Assembly (NCBI GenBank): GCA_016700415.1 | Contig: CP065018.1 | Span: 868,001 to 932,000, forward strand | Length of the DNA stretch: 64,000 nucleotides | Source of the DNA: Flavobacteriales bacterium | GTDB lineage: Bacteria > Bacteroidota > Bacteroidia > Flavobacteriales_F > PHOS-HE28 | Direction of reading: 5' to 3' | In this document: one piece after another, positions 24,610 through 32,899 of the stretch | How positions within the stretch are numbered: position 1 is the stretch's first letter | Layout: every line of letters starts with the position of its first letter | Translations under genes and position numbers: made by a program | Notes under the pieces: model-generated | Databases searched by the model: none | Told to the model about the DNA's origin: nothing | Seen by the model: only the letters and a program-made list of their open reading frames with translations

Positions 24610-26916
24610 TTATCCCGCTTCCTCCACCTCCACGCCCAAGCCCACTTCCTCAAGGAAGCGCTCGTTGGGCACGAGGCCCTGTTTGTCGCTGCTGAACTCG
24701 GGTTTGATCCTGCGCACGAAGTACATGTCGATCTTGCCCTTGTTCTTCGCGTCCACCTGGCCGCGGTGCTCACAGATGAAGTATTCCTTCACCAGTTCAT
24801 ACGTGGTGCCGCTGACGTTCACCTCGCCCGGCGCACCACTGCTTTCCATGCGGCTGGCGGTGTTCACGGTGTCGCCCCAGATGTCGTAGGCGAACTTGCT
24901 CTTGCCCACCACGCCTGCCACCACCGGCCCGGAGTGCAGGCCGATGCGCAGGACCCAGGCATCCTTGCCCGTTCCTTCCCGCTCCGCGTGCCAGCGGTCC
25001 ATTTCTTCCCGCACATCGATCGCAGCCAGCACGGCCCTCAGAGCATGGTGTTCCACGGGCGCAGGCAGGCCGCAAGCGCTCATGTAGCTGTCCCCGATGG
25101 TCTTGATCTTCTCTATGCCGTAGCGTGTGGTGATGCGGTCGAAGCGCACGAAGCACTCGTCCAGTTCGGCCACCAGTTCCTCCGGGGTCATTTTTTCGGC
25201 CATCATGGTGAAGCCCTTCATGTCCGTGAACATGACCGTAACCTCATTGTACCGGCGTGCCGTGGCCTTTCCCGTGTCCCGCAGCTCATCGCTCACCACC
25301 TTCGGGAGGATGTTCAGCAACAGCTCCTCGATACGCACCTTCTGCCCATCGATCTCCTTGCTCTGGGCCACCACCTCCGCCGTACGTTCCTCCACGCGGT
25401 GCTCCAGGATCTGGTTGCGCATTTTCAACTGGCGCTCCCGCACTTTCACATAACTGATCGTACCACCGATCACCACGATGGCGACGATGATATAGAACAG
25501 CCAGCTCCGGTACCACGGTGGAAGGATCGTGAACGTGAACTCCGCCGGCTTTGGGCTGAAGAGGCCCGACCGGCCAACGGCCTTCACTTGGAAGACATAG
25601 TGCCCTGCAGGAAGTGATGGATAATGCACGTCGGTCTCCTCGGTAAGCGGCTGCCAAGTGTTGTCCAGCCCCTCTAAGAAGTATTGGTAGCGCACGGCCT
25701 CGGGATCACTGAGGCTGACGCTGCCGTATTCGATGCGGATATTGCTTTCGGTATGGTCCAGTTCAATGCCTGCGGCCGCAGGCCTGTCCTCCAGGTTCAC
25801 CTTCAGCCCGCGGATGGCCACGGTGGGCGGCACCACTTTGTTCAGTCCTTGGGCCGGCCCTACGCAAATAGCTCCGTTGGCCGTACCGAACCACAGGTCG
25901 CCATTGGCCGTGCGCAGCACGCTGTTGGGCTTGGCCTCGATCCCGGTGAACCCGCTCCGCGCGGAATACCGGGTGAAATGGTCCTTGCCCGGATCCCATT
26001 CGTTGAGGCCGCGGTTGGTCCCGATCCAGACGTGATCCGCCGCATCGGTGACGAGCGACCGGATGGAATTGCTGATCAACCCGTGGTCGGTCCCATAGCT
26101 GGCCACCTGCCTGCCGTCCTTCAACACCAGAATGCCGCGCCCCTCGGTACCGACCCACAACCTCCCCTGACCATCCTCAGTGAAACTCGTGGGGCTATAG
26201 GTGAACCCCAGGTCCAAGCGCTGGACCTTACCATTCTGCACCCGGGCGACACCTCCACCGGAGGTCCCGACCCACAGCACGCCTTTTGCATCCCGATAAA
26301 GTGCGCTGACATGCTCGCTCGGTAGACCGTCGGCAATGTGCAGCACCGTGGGTATCGTCCCATCCATCGAATGCACGAGCCCGTTGATGGTGCCCACCCA
26401 CAGCTCACCCTTGCCGCCTACAGCCAAGCCGGTCACCTTATTTTCAGCGATACTGCCAACCACGTCCAACTTATTACTGGGTCGGAAGGTGGCCGGATCA
26501 AAGTCAAAAAGTCCACCATCCTCGGTGCCTATCCAGATATGCCCTTGCTGGTCCTGCTCCAATGCACGCACGTGGTTCGTGGTAAGCTGGCCGCCCTGCA
26601 TGGTGAGGTGACGGATGGTGCCTGCACCGTTCGGTTCGGGGATCAGGATGGTGATGCCGCCGTTCGTCCCGAACCAAAGATGCCCGTCCCTGGTCTCGGT
26701 CATGGCCCAGACCTGCTTGTCCACCAGATGATCGTCTTCGGTGAAAGACCGGAACCGGTCCCCTTTGTAGACCTCCAGGCCGGCATCATGGGTACCGATG
26801 AGCATGTTGCCCTCGCGGTCCCTGGCAATACATCGCATCCGCTGGCTGTGTGTGCCATCGTCCGTGTTGAACCGCCGGATGCCGTTTTTTCGATGCGCGC
26901 CAAACCGTTGTCCCAA
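24610..26916 (-). CDS. sensor adenylate cyclase, C-terminal part (propeller, Y_Y_Y, membrane, cyclase)
   Basis: This is the 3' portion of a gene that begins at 27740 in another frame; 768 codons are open. It carries the rest of the two-component-regulator propeller repeats (GHLWFGTNGGI, GHIWIGTEDGGL, GELWVGTINGL, GVLWVGTSGGGV), a Y_Y_Y domain (about 370-460), one membrane helix (about 470-490), a coiled coil (RVEERTAEVVAQSKEID), and a class III cyclase domain (about 543-740). Both metal Asp are present (FTDMKGFT, IGDSYMS). The adenine-specifying Lys in KIKTIGDSY and Asp in YDIWGDTVN point to cAMP. The transition-state Asn and Arg are in NTASRMES. The catalytic domain is therefore intact. The first in-frame Met is not a true start. 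Confidence 0.85.
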   Translation of the reverse strand: MGQRFGAHRKNGIRRFNTDDGTHSQRMRCIARDREGNMLIGTHDAGLEVYKGDRFRSFTEDDHLVDKQVWAMTETRDGHLWFGTNGGITILIPEPNGAGTIRHLTMQGGQLTTNHVRALEQDQQGHIWIGTEDGGLFDFDPATFRPSNKLDVVGSIAENKVTGLAVGGKGELWVGTINGLVHSMDGTIPTVLHIADGLPSEHVSALYRDAKGVLWVGTSGGGVARVQNGKVQRLDLGFTYSPTSFTEDGQGRLWVGTEGRGILVLKDGRQVASYGTDHGLISNSIRSLVTDAADHVWIGTNRGLNEWDPGKDHFTRYSARSGFTGIEAKPNSVLRTANGDLWFGTANGAICVGPAQGLNKVVPPTVAIRGLKVNLEDRPAAAGIELDHTESNIRIEYGSVSLSDPEAVRYQYFLEGLDNTWQPLTEETDVHYPSLPAGHYVFQVKAVGRSGLFSPKPAEFTFTILPPWYRSWLFYIIVAIVVIGGTISYVKVRERQLKMRNQILEHRVEERTAEVVAQSKEIDGQKVRIEELLLNILPKVVSDELRDTGKATARRYNEVTVMFTDMKGFTMMAEKMTPEELVAELDECFVRFDRITTRYGIEKIKTIGDSYMSACGLPAPVEHHALRAVLAAIDVREEMDRWHAEREGTGKDAWVLRIGLHSGPVVAGVVGKSKFAYDIWGDTVNTASRMESSGAPGEVNVSGTTYELVKEYFICEHRGQVDAKNKGKIDMYFVRRIKPEFSSDKQGLVPNERFLEEVGLGVEVEEAG

Positions 26917-27740
26917 GTGCCCACCCAGATCCGCCCCTGCTCGTCCTCCCCGAAGCAGAGCACGAAATTGCTGGGCAACGCCGAGGCGATGTCATAGGTG
27001 GTGACCTTTCCGGTCTTGGCCTCCACGTTGATGGCTCCCGCGCTTTGAGTCCCTATCCATAGGCCGTCCTTGCTGTCCTGGAAGACCGTGGTGACGCCCA
27101 TCAACAAAGGCAGCCCTTTGGGTTTGAAAGGTGTGAAACCCATCTTTCCAGCATCCCACACCTTCATGTCCCCCGAAGCTTCAAGGAACAAGAGCTTGCC
27201 GTCGTTCAAGCGGGTCATTCCGGTGATGCGCGAACTAAGCCCTTTCCCCTCATTGAACTGATCGGTTTTCACAGGGCCTTTGTCAGGCACATCGCCGATG
27301 CGGTAGGCTCCATCGCCGAAGGTGGCCACCCATATCGCCCCTTTTTCGTCCTGGGCAATATCGGTGATATCCTTTGTCGGCGGGGTGCCTTCCAATTGCA
27401 AGCTGCGGAAGCGGTTCCCCTCGCGCAAGCTGATCCCGCCGCCCAAGTGTCCCACCCAAAGGCGCAGGTCCTTGTCCAAGAAGATGCTCCGCGCGCCGCT
27501 CGGGGCCAGATCTTCGCCCGCGCCAAAGGCTTTCACTTTATTTCCGTCGTAGCTGGCCAGCCCGGCCTCCGTACCGATCCAAAGCAGGCCCGTGCTGTCC
27601 TGCAGGAGCGCATACACTTTTGATGCGGGCAGGCCGTCCCGGACCGCGACATTCTCGAAGAAGTACCGCTGTGCCTGGCCCTGTAAAACGGACAAAAGCA
27701 ACAAGGCCGAAAGAATACTTCTGTACATGCGGTGGAACAT
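26700..27740 (-). CDS. sensor adenylate cyclase, N-terminal part (signal peptide and propeller), frame-disrupted
   Basis: This is the 5' portion of the cyclase gene. A signal peptide (MYRSILSALLLLSVLQGQAQ; Met1 at 27740 or Met5 at 27728) is followed by propeller repeats (GLLWIGTEAGLASYDG, RLWVGHLGGGISL, GAIWVATFGDGAY, GLWIGTQSAGAI, GRIWVGTWDNGLA). Sense homology stops at GLARIEK near 26885. From there this frame reads non-homologous sequence, and the propeller continues in the frame one base back. The switch is at a run of six A (26885-26890 on the plus strand as T). One extra A would give one protein of about 1040 aa. It lies 27 bp downstream of the pseudo-caspase gene, in the same direction. 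Confidence 0.8.
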   Translation of the reverse strand: MFHRMYRSILSALLLLSVLQGQAQRYFFENVAVRDGLPASKVYALLQDSTGLLWIGTEAGLASYDGNKVKAFGAGEDLAPSGARSIFLDKDLRLWVGHLGGGISLREGNRFRSLQLEGTPPTKDITDIAQDEKGAIWVATFGDGAYRIGDVPDKGPVKTDQFNEGKGLSSRITGMTRLNDGKLLFLEASGDMKVWDAGKMGFTPFKPKGLPLLMGVTTVFQDSKDGLWIGTQSAGAINVEAKTGKVTTYDIASALPSNFVLCFGEDEQGRIWVGTWDNGLARIEKTASGGSTRTMAHTASGCDVLPGTARATCSSVPMMPAWRSTKGTGSGLSPKTIIWWTSRSGP

Positions 27741-27767
27741 GGCCGTGCAATGTACGGGAGGACCGGT

Positions 27768-29915
27768 TTACCGCGTCAGTTCATAGAAACTGGGGTCGTT
27801 CCCGGCGGCATCGCTCACCACCAGGGTGGTCTTGATGCTTTCGCTGTAATTCTCCATCAGCCCTTTGAGCGGGCCATAGTTGTAGAACGAATAGATATCG
27901 TCCCCCTTGCCGTCCACCGGGATCCAATAGGCCTTTCCTCCCTGGCTGCGACCGTGGCCCTCGTACCAGACCAGCAGGGTGTTCACCTGTCCGCTGCGCA
28001 CGAGGTCGCGCAGTTCGATGTTGAAGAACCGTTCGAGGTCCGTCTTGGATAAGTTTTTCTTCACGATGGTGCGTTGGGCCTGGTACTTGGAAAAAGCCTT
28101 GCGCATTTTGTCCATCCCGAGATTGGGCAGGGCCGGCAGATTTTTATAGTTGCCGTTCTCGATGTAGACGATCCAGGCGGTGCCCATGGGGGATGCTGCG
28201 GGTTTCTCCGGTGCCGGTTTCGCGGCCACCACCACGGGTGCGGCATGTTGGATCATGTACATCGTCTCGGTCACGTTCCCATAGCGGTCCTCGGCCCTCA
28301 CGGTGAAGTGGTTCTTGCCTGTGATGTCAAGCTTGATGCTGAAGTCCGTGGAGATGGTATCGGGGATGAAACTGGCGAACATGCCGTCCACCATCACGGA
28401 GCGGATACCGCTGGGATCCACTGTCCGGCCTTCCACGAAGATCTGGTTCTTGTCAGCGGGCAGCACGGCAACGCGGTCCGCGGACATTTCGGGCTGTGTA
28501 ACACTGAGCGCGGGGGGATCGCCCTCGGTACGCTGCACCTTCAACGTGGTGGTGGACCGGTTCCCGTAGACATCCTCGGCCATCACTTCGATCTCCCTTG
28601 CATCCGCCGCCAAGGGCACGGTAGCGCGGAATTCCGGGGACTTCTCCTCCGGGTCAAAATCCGCAGGCGTGCCTTGCACCACAATAGCTTTTATCAGGCT
28701 CTTGTCGCGGATGTGACCCGCCACCTTCACCTTGTTCAAGGCACTGCTCACTTGGACCATATCGTTCTTCAACAAGGGCTCCACCACGGTGATCGCCGGC
28801 GGGTCTGCTTCGCGGTTCATCTCGAACACCCGCGCCTGGACCCGCTCCTTACTGGCCGTGATCCCTTTGAGATCGGCCGCTGTGTATGCGGGATCCCCCT
28901 TCATCTGCTTCTCGGCCAGTCCGAGGTCTTTCGCGGCACCGTCCAGATCCAGGTTGGCCTCGCGGCATTCGGCGCGCAGAAGGAGAAAGCTCACGTTGTC
29001 CGGGGAAGCCAGCAACAGTTTGTTGAGGTCGTTCACCGCGTTCTGCTCTTGGCCGAAGCCGTGGTAATAGAGGGCGCGCTGGTAATAGACCACACTGTCC
29101 TCGCGGCCCAAGGCCACGCACTTGCTCACGTCATCGATCGCCTTGGAGAACTCCTTCTGTAGGGAATAGGCCTTGCTGCGCATGATGAGCAGTTCGGTGC
29201 TGGACGGGTTCAATTGCAGACCCAAAGTGCCTTGGTTGATGGCCTTCTCCAAGGCGCGCATCTGCATGGAAACGCCGCGATAACTTTGGTAAAGTGCCAA
29301 CTGTGTTTCGCCGGAGGCCACATAGGCCGCTTCGTACAGGTGGTTCCATTCCAGCACCTTGTCCAGGTCCACGTCGGCGGTGGTGTAGTCGCCTGAGGCC
29401 ATGCGCGAAAGGGCGTGCAGGTAATAAGTGTCGGTGGTCCCCTTGAGCGACAAAGCCGCATCGGCGGCGGCCATTGCACTGGTCACATCCTTCAAGGCCA
29501 AGCAGGCCCGCACCTTGGTCTGTAGGGCGTCCATGGCCTTTGACTTCACGTTCAAGGCCTCGTCGGCATAGTGCAATGCTTTGGCCGGGGCTTTGGCGTC
29601 CAAGCAGGCCATCGCGGTCAGGGTGAGGTTGTCGGCATCGCCCGGAGTGATGCGCGCCACATGCTCCATGTCGGCCATCCGATCCACCATCCGGCCCATG
29701 TCCAAGTACAGCGATGCCCGGCCCAGCAAGGCCTTCACGTAGTTGGAATCCACGCGGACGGCAAAGCCGTACTGCTCCAAGGCATCATCCAACTGGCCAG
29801 CGGCACGCATCTTCTCTGCATCCTTCACGAAGACTTTTCCGTCCTGTGCATGAGCTGCGGAGAACCCCGCAAGCAGAAGGAAAGCCGGCAGGATGCTTCG
29901 AAAGGGACCGTTCAT
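27768..29915 (-). CDS. TPR protein with degenerate caspase-fold domain
   Basis: A 715-aa exported protein (signal peptide MNGPFRSILPAFLLLAGFSAAHA). TPR repeats fill about residues 25-330. Ig-like segments follow (about 365-570; VKVAGHIRDKSLIKAIVVQG, IFVEGRTVDPSGIRSVMVDG). The C-terminal caspase-like domain (about 590-715) has LVWYEGHGRSQGGKAYWIPVDG with the catalytic-type His. The position of the catalytic Cys in relatives (DACESGPSFY as I recall it) here reads DAAGNDPSFY, so Cys is replaced by Ala. The protein stops about eight residues later, without the rest of the fold. It is probably a binding module, not a protease. First gene of an operon with the cyclase. The ATG at 29915 is preferred over 29948 because of the signal peptide. 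Confidence 0.8.
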   Translation of the reverse strand: MNGPFRSILPAFLLLAGFSAAHAQDGKVFVKDAEKMRAAGQLDDALEQYGFAVRVDSNYVKALLGRASLYLDMGRMVDRMADMEHVARITPGDADNLTLTAMACLDAKAPAKALHYADEALNVKSKAMDALQTKVRACLALKDVTSAMAAADAALSLKGTTDTYYLHALSRMASGDYTTADVDLDKVLEWNHLYEAAYVASGETQLALYQSYRGVSMQMRALEKAINQGTLGLQLNPSSTELLIMRSKAYSLQKEFSKAIDDVSKCVALGREDSVVYYQRALYYHGFGQEQNAVNDLNKLLLASPDNVSFLLLRAECREANLDLDGAAKDLGLAEKQMKGDPAYTAADLKGITASKERVQARVFEMNREADPPAITVVEPLLKNDMVQVSSALNKVKVAGHIRDKSLIKAIVVQGTPADFDPEEKSPEFRATVPLAADAREIEVMAEDVYGNRSTTTLKVQRTEGDPPALSVTQPEMSADRVAVLPADKNQIFVEGRTVDPSGIRSVMVDGMFASFIPDTISTDFSIKLDITGKNHFTVRAEDRYGNVTETMYMIQHAAPVVVAAKPAPEKPAASPMGTAWIVYIENGNYKNLPALPNLGMDKMRKAFSKYQAQRTIVKKNLSKTDLERFFNIELRDLVRSGQVNTLLVWYEGHGRSQGGKAYWIPVDGKGDDIYSFYNYGPLKGLMENYSESIKTTLVVSDAAGNDPSFYELTR

Positions 29916-30026
29916 TCCTGGATAGTGGTGTGTGCAATGGAGGAACAAAGTAACACGAAGGCACCATCCCCATTGGATATGCCAACGACCATGTCGTCAA
30001 TTGCTCCACAAGGGCACATCCTTCGC

Positions 30027-30842
30027 CTATTCCGCAGTAAAGTTCTCAACCACGCTGAGCGTGGCGCCACTACTGCTGAAGCCGCCATCGTGGAAGAGGT
30101 TCTGCATGGTCACGTAGCGTGTGAGGTCACTGAACAACGCGACCACGTAGTTCGCGCAGTCCTCCGTCGGCGCGTTGCCCAGCGGGCTCATCGCCCCTGC
30201 GAAGTCGAACAGGTTGGAAAAACCTTTGATGCCGCTGCCTGCGGTGGTCTTGCTCGGGCTCTGGCTCACGGTGTTCACACGGATCTTCTTGGAGATGCCC
30301 AAGTGGTAGCCCCAGGAGCGGCCGATGCTTTCCAGCAGCGCCTTGGCGTCGGCCATGTCGCCATAGCCAGGGATCACGCGTTGCGCGGCGATGTAGGAAA
30401 GTGCGACGATGGAGCCGCCGTCCGCCAACGCATCGGCCTTCACCGCTGCTTGGATCATGCGGTGGAAGCTCATCGCGCTGATGTCCAGCGTCTGCTTGTA
30501 CCAATCGTAGTTGATGTCATCGTAGGTTCTTCCCTTGCGGACATTGGGGCTCATGCCGATGCTGTGGAGCACGAAATCCACAGGGCCGCCAAGGTGTTCC
30601 TTCGCCCCGGTGAAGAGCTTTTCCAGATCCTCGTCCTTCGTGGCATCGGCCCCGATGACGAGGGAGCCGGTGCTCTCGGCCAGCTTGTCGATCTCGCCCA
30701 TGCGCATGGCCACCGGCGCGTTCGTCAGCACGATCCGCGCGCCTTCCGCGTGTGCCAGTTCAGCCACCTTCCAGGCGATGCTCTGCTCATTCAAGGCGCC
30801 GCTGATCACGCCGCGCTTCCCTTTCAATAGTCCGTAGGCCAT
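30027..30842 (-). CDS. fabI: enoyl-ACP reductase (NADH)
   Basis: A 271-aa FabI that performs the last step of each fatty-acid elongation round. The N-terminal cofactor motif is GLLKGKRGVISGALNEQSIAW. The catalytic pair is Tyr and Lys in GYGDMADAK (Y-x6-K), preceded by LSYIAAQRVIP. SPSKTTAGSGI forms the substrate loop. The frame is open further upstream to 31097, but that part is repeat-derived; the start MAYGLLKGKRG is typical of the family. Confidence 0.95.
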   Translation of the reverse strand: MAYGLLKGKRGVISGALNEQSIAWKVAELAHAEGARIVLTNAPVAMRMGEIDKLAESTGSLVIGADATKDEDLEKLFTGAKEHLGGPVDFVLHSIGMSPNVRKGRTYDDINYDWYKQTLDISAMSFHRMIQAAVKADALADGGSIVALSYIAAQRVIPGYGDMADAKALLESIGRSWGYHLGISKKIRVNTVSQSPSKTTAGSGIKGFSNLFDFAGAMSPLGNAPTEDCANYVVALFSDLTRYVTMQNLFHDGGFSSSGATLSVVENFTAE

Positions 30843-30860
30843 GTGCGTTGGTTTACGGCC

Positions 30861-30868
30861 CGAAGATA
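30861..30868 (-). promoter_or_regulatory. probable -7 element of fabI
   Basis: On the minus strand the octamer reads TATCTTCG, one base from TAnnTTTG, and lies 18 bases before the fabI ATG. Similar TAnnTTCG octamers precede dnaE, the PLP-enzyme gene and thrS. Confidence 0.4.
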
Positions 30869-31025
30869 GACGGCTCTCCGGATCCATCCTTGGTTTTCCA
30901 CCGCAACGGCATTCCTGCGGCAGCCAAGTTCGCAACGGACACAACGAATTGAGTGTCGGCCGACTAATGCCGTGGCCGCTCGGCCCCAGTCGCGTGGCAT
31001 CTGGTCGGTCGCCCTCAGGCGACCA

Positions 31026-31085
31026 CACCATCCTTACAACCTTACCTCCCTTACCACCATTCCCTCCCTCACCTCCTGTACCCTT
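31026..31085 (-). repeat. G-rich minisatellite upstream of fabI
   Basis: On the minus strand this is a run of GGAGGTGAGGGAGGGAATGG-type units in the 251-bp gap between recN and fabI. It resembles the in-frame insert of dnaE (1364-1413). Translated, it would give GTGGEGGNGGKGGK, against GGNGGNGGEGGEG in DnaE. A hairpin GGTCGCC/GGCGACC (31007-31024) lies beside it. Confidence 0.65.
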
Positions 31086-31093
31086 CAGGCATC

Positions 31094-32755
31094 TCACTCC
31101 TTCCCCTTCAGCAACTCCTTGGCGTTCTCTATCGCGGCTTTGGTGGTCTTCTTGCCACTGAGCATCCGGGCCAGGGCCTCCACACGCTCCTTCGCGTCCA
31201 GCGGACGGATATCGCTCTGCACCTGCTCAGCCTCGTGGTCCTTGGTGACCAAAAGGTGAGTATCGGCCTTGCTGGCGATCTGCGGCAGGTGGCTGATGGC
31301 CAGCACTTGGCGCTGACGGGCCATGCGGGCCAGTAATACGCCGATACGGTTGGCCGTCTCGCCGCTGACGCCGGTGTCGATCTCGTCGAAGATCACCGTG
31401 GGCAGTTCCTTGCTGGCCGCTGCCAAGCTGATCAAGGCGAGCATGACGCGGCCGAGTTCGCCGCCGCTGGCCACCTTGTCCAAGGGTTCGGGCGCACGGT
31501 CCTTATTGGCCGAGAACAGGGCGCGGATGCTATCGATGCCGGTCGCACCGGGTTCCGTGCGTTCCAGCTTGAACCGGAATGCAGCATGAGGCATTCCGAG
31601 GTCCTGCAAGATCGCCGTGACCTGCTCCGCCAACGGCACCGTGGCCTTGGTCCGCTTGGCACTGACGGCTTCCGCCAGCCTCAACACCTCGGACTGCAAG
31701 GCACTTACGTTCCGTTCCAGTTCCTTCACGCTTTCGGCCAATGAGCCGATGCGGGAAATGCGCTCGCCCAGTTCATCGTGCAAGGCGATCAAGGCATCGA
31801 CACCGTCCACGCGGTGCTTGTGCTGCAGGCGGGAAAGCAGGTCCGAGCGCTCACGCAGGCGGTCCGCTTCCTTGGGGTTGATCGAAATATGTTCCGCTAA
31901 TTGCCCCGCTTCCTCGGCGATGTCCTTCAGTTCGATGGATGCACTTTGCAACCGCTCCACCAGTGCATTCACGGCAGGATCCAACCGTCCGGCTTTGGCT
32001 GCGTTCTGCTTGATGGCGGACAACTGTGCCGCAATGGCACGATCGCCGCTGACGCCTTCCTCCATGCCTCGCAGTGCCGTCACTAATTCCTCGGCATGGT
32101 CGGCGCGGGCCAAGGCTTGTTCCAGCTCCGGCTGTTCCCCTGCGACCAAGCGCGCAGCATCAAGTTCCTCGAACTGGAACTGGAGGTAGTCGCGTTCGCT
32201 TTGCGCCTGTGCTTCTTGTTCGCGGGCTGCGTCCAGCGCTTCCTTGGCTTTTCTCCAAGAATGGTAGCGTTCAGCGTACGTCTTCACCGCCGGGCCGTGG
32301 CCGATGAAATGGTCTAACAGCCCCAGTTGGAACGCCGGGGTATTCAGTAGCAGCGTGTGGTGCTGGCTGTGGATATGCACCAGTCCTTCACCCAGTTCGC
32401 GAAGCTGTTCCAAGCGCACCGGCGTATCATTCACGAAAGCACGTGAGCGGCCGCCCGGCTCCAATTGCCGCCGCAGGATCATCGGCGTTTCCTGTGGCAC
32501 ATTGTTACTGTGGCACCATGCTTCCACGAAGGTGGCACCGGACTCCGCGTCCACTTCCAGCTCGATCACGCAGCGCTTGGCCGGATCGCGCGGCAGGTTG
32601 CCCTCCGCCCTGTCGCCCATGGCCAGACCCAAGGCACCGATCACGATGCTTTTACCGCTGCCGGTCTCGCCGGTGATCACGGTGAGGCCAGCGCCAAGGT
32701 CGAGTTCCAATTGCTCGATCAGCAAGTAATTACGGATGGAAAGGCGGCGCAACAT
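31094..32755 (-). CDS. recN: DNA repair protein RecN
   Basis: A 553-aa SMC-like ATPase for double-strand break repair. The head starts MLRRLSIRNYLLIEQLEL with Walker A GETGSGKS. A central coiled coil spans about residues 150-370. The C-terminal half of the head has the signature ASGGELGRVMLAL and Walker B PTVIFDEIDTGVSG, then LAISHLPQIAS. The open frame extends 21 codons upstream, but the chosen Met gives the conserved N-terminus. In many Bacteroidota recN follows porD; here two cargo genes lie between them. Confidence 0.95.
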   Translation of the reverse strand: MLRRLSIRNYLLIEQLELDLGAGLTVITGETGSGKSIVIGALGLAMGDRAEGNLPRDPAKRCVIELEVDAESGATFVEAWCHSNNVPQETPMILRRQLEPGGRSRAFVNDTPVRLEQLRELGEGLVHIHSQHHTLLLNTPAFQLGLLDHFIGHGPAVKTYAERYHSWRKAKEALDAAREQEAQAQSERDYLQFQFEELDAARLVAGEQPELEQALARADHAEELVTALRGMEEGVSGDRAIAAQLSAIKQNAAKAGRLDPAVNALVERLQSASIELKDIAEEAGQLAEHISINPKEADRLRERSDLLSRLQHKHRVDGVDALIALHDELGERISRIGSLAESVKELERNVSALQSEVLRLAEAVSAKRTKATVPLAEQVTAILQDLGMPHAAFRFKLERTEPGATGIDSIRALFSANKDRAPEPLDKVASGGELGRVMLALISLAAASKELPTVIFDEIDTGVSGETANRIGVLLARMARQRQVLAISHLPQIASKADTHLLVTKDHEAEQVQSDIRPLDAKERVEALARMLSGKKTTKAAIENAKELLKGKE

Positions 32756-32899
32756 GGCGGCGTGAAGATCGGTGTTCGGAAGTGATCGGTGAAAACACAA
32801 GCCAGGCATCAATCCCAATAGCTGTTGAAAACTTTTTACTGATGCCGCCTAGAAAAGGGCATAGATTCGTTATGGTCAACCCCTAAAACCCATTGCATC

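Noticed and set aside
26880..26895. Programmed -1 frameshift heptamer A AAA AAC in the cyclase gene
   Set aside because: The letters are present, but the reading phase is GAA AAA ACG, not xxA AAA AAC, so the standard tandem-slippage geometry is not met. A mutation or read error is simpler.
30843..31097. N-terminal extension of FabI by 85 residues
   Set aside because: The frame is open only because the G-rich repeat lacks stops; FabI proteins start at MAYGLLKGKRG, and a -7-like element lies inside the supposed extension.
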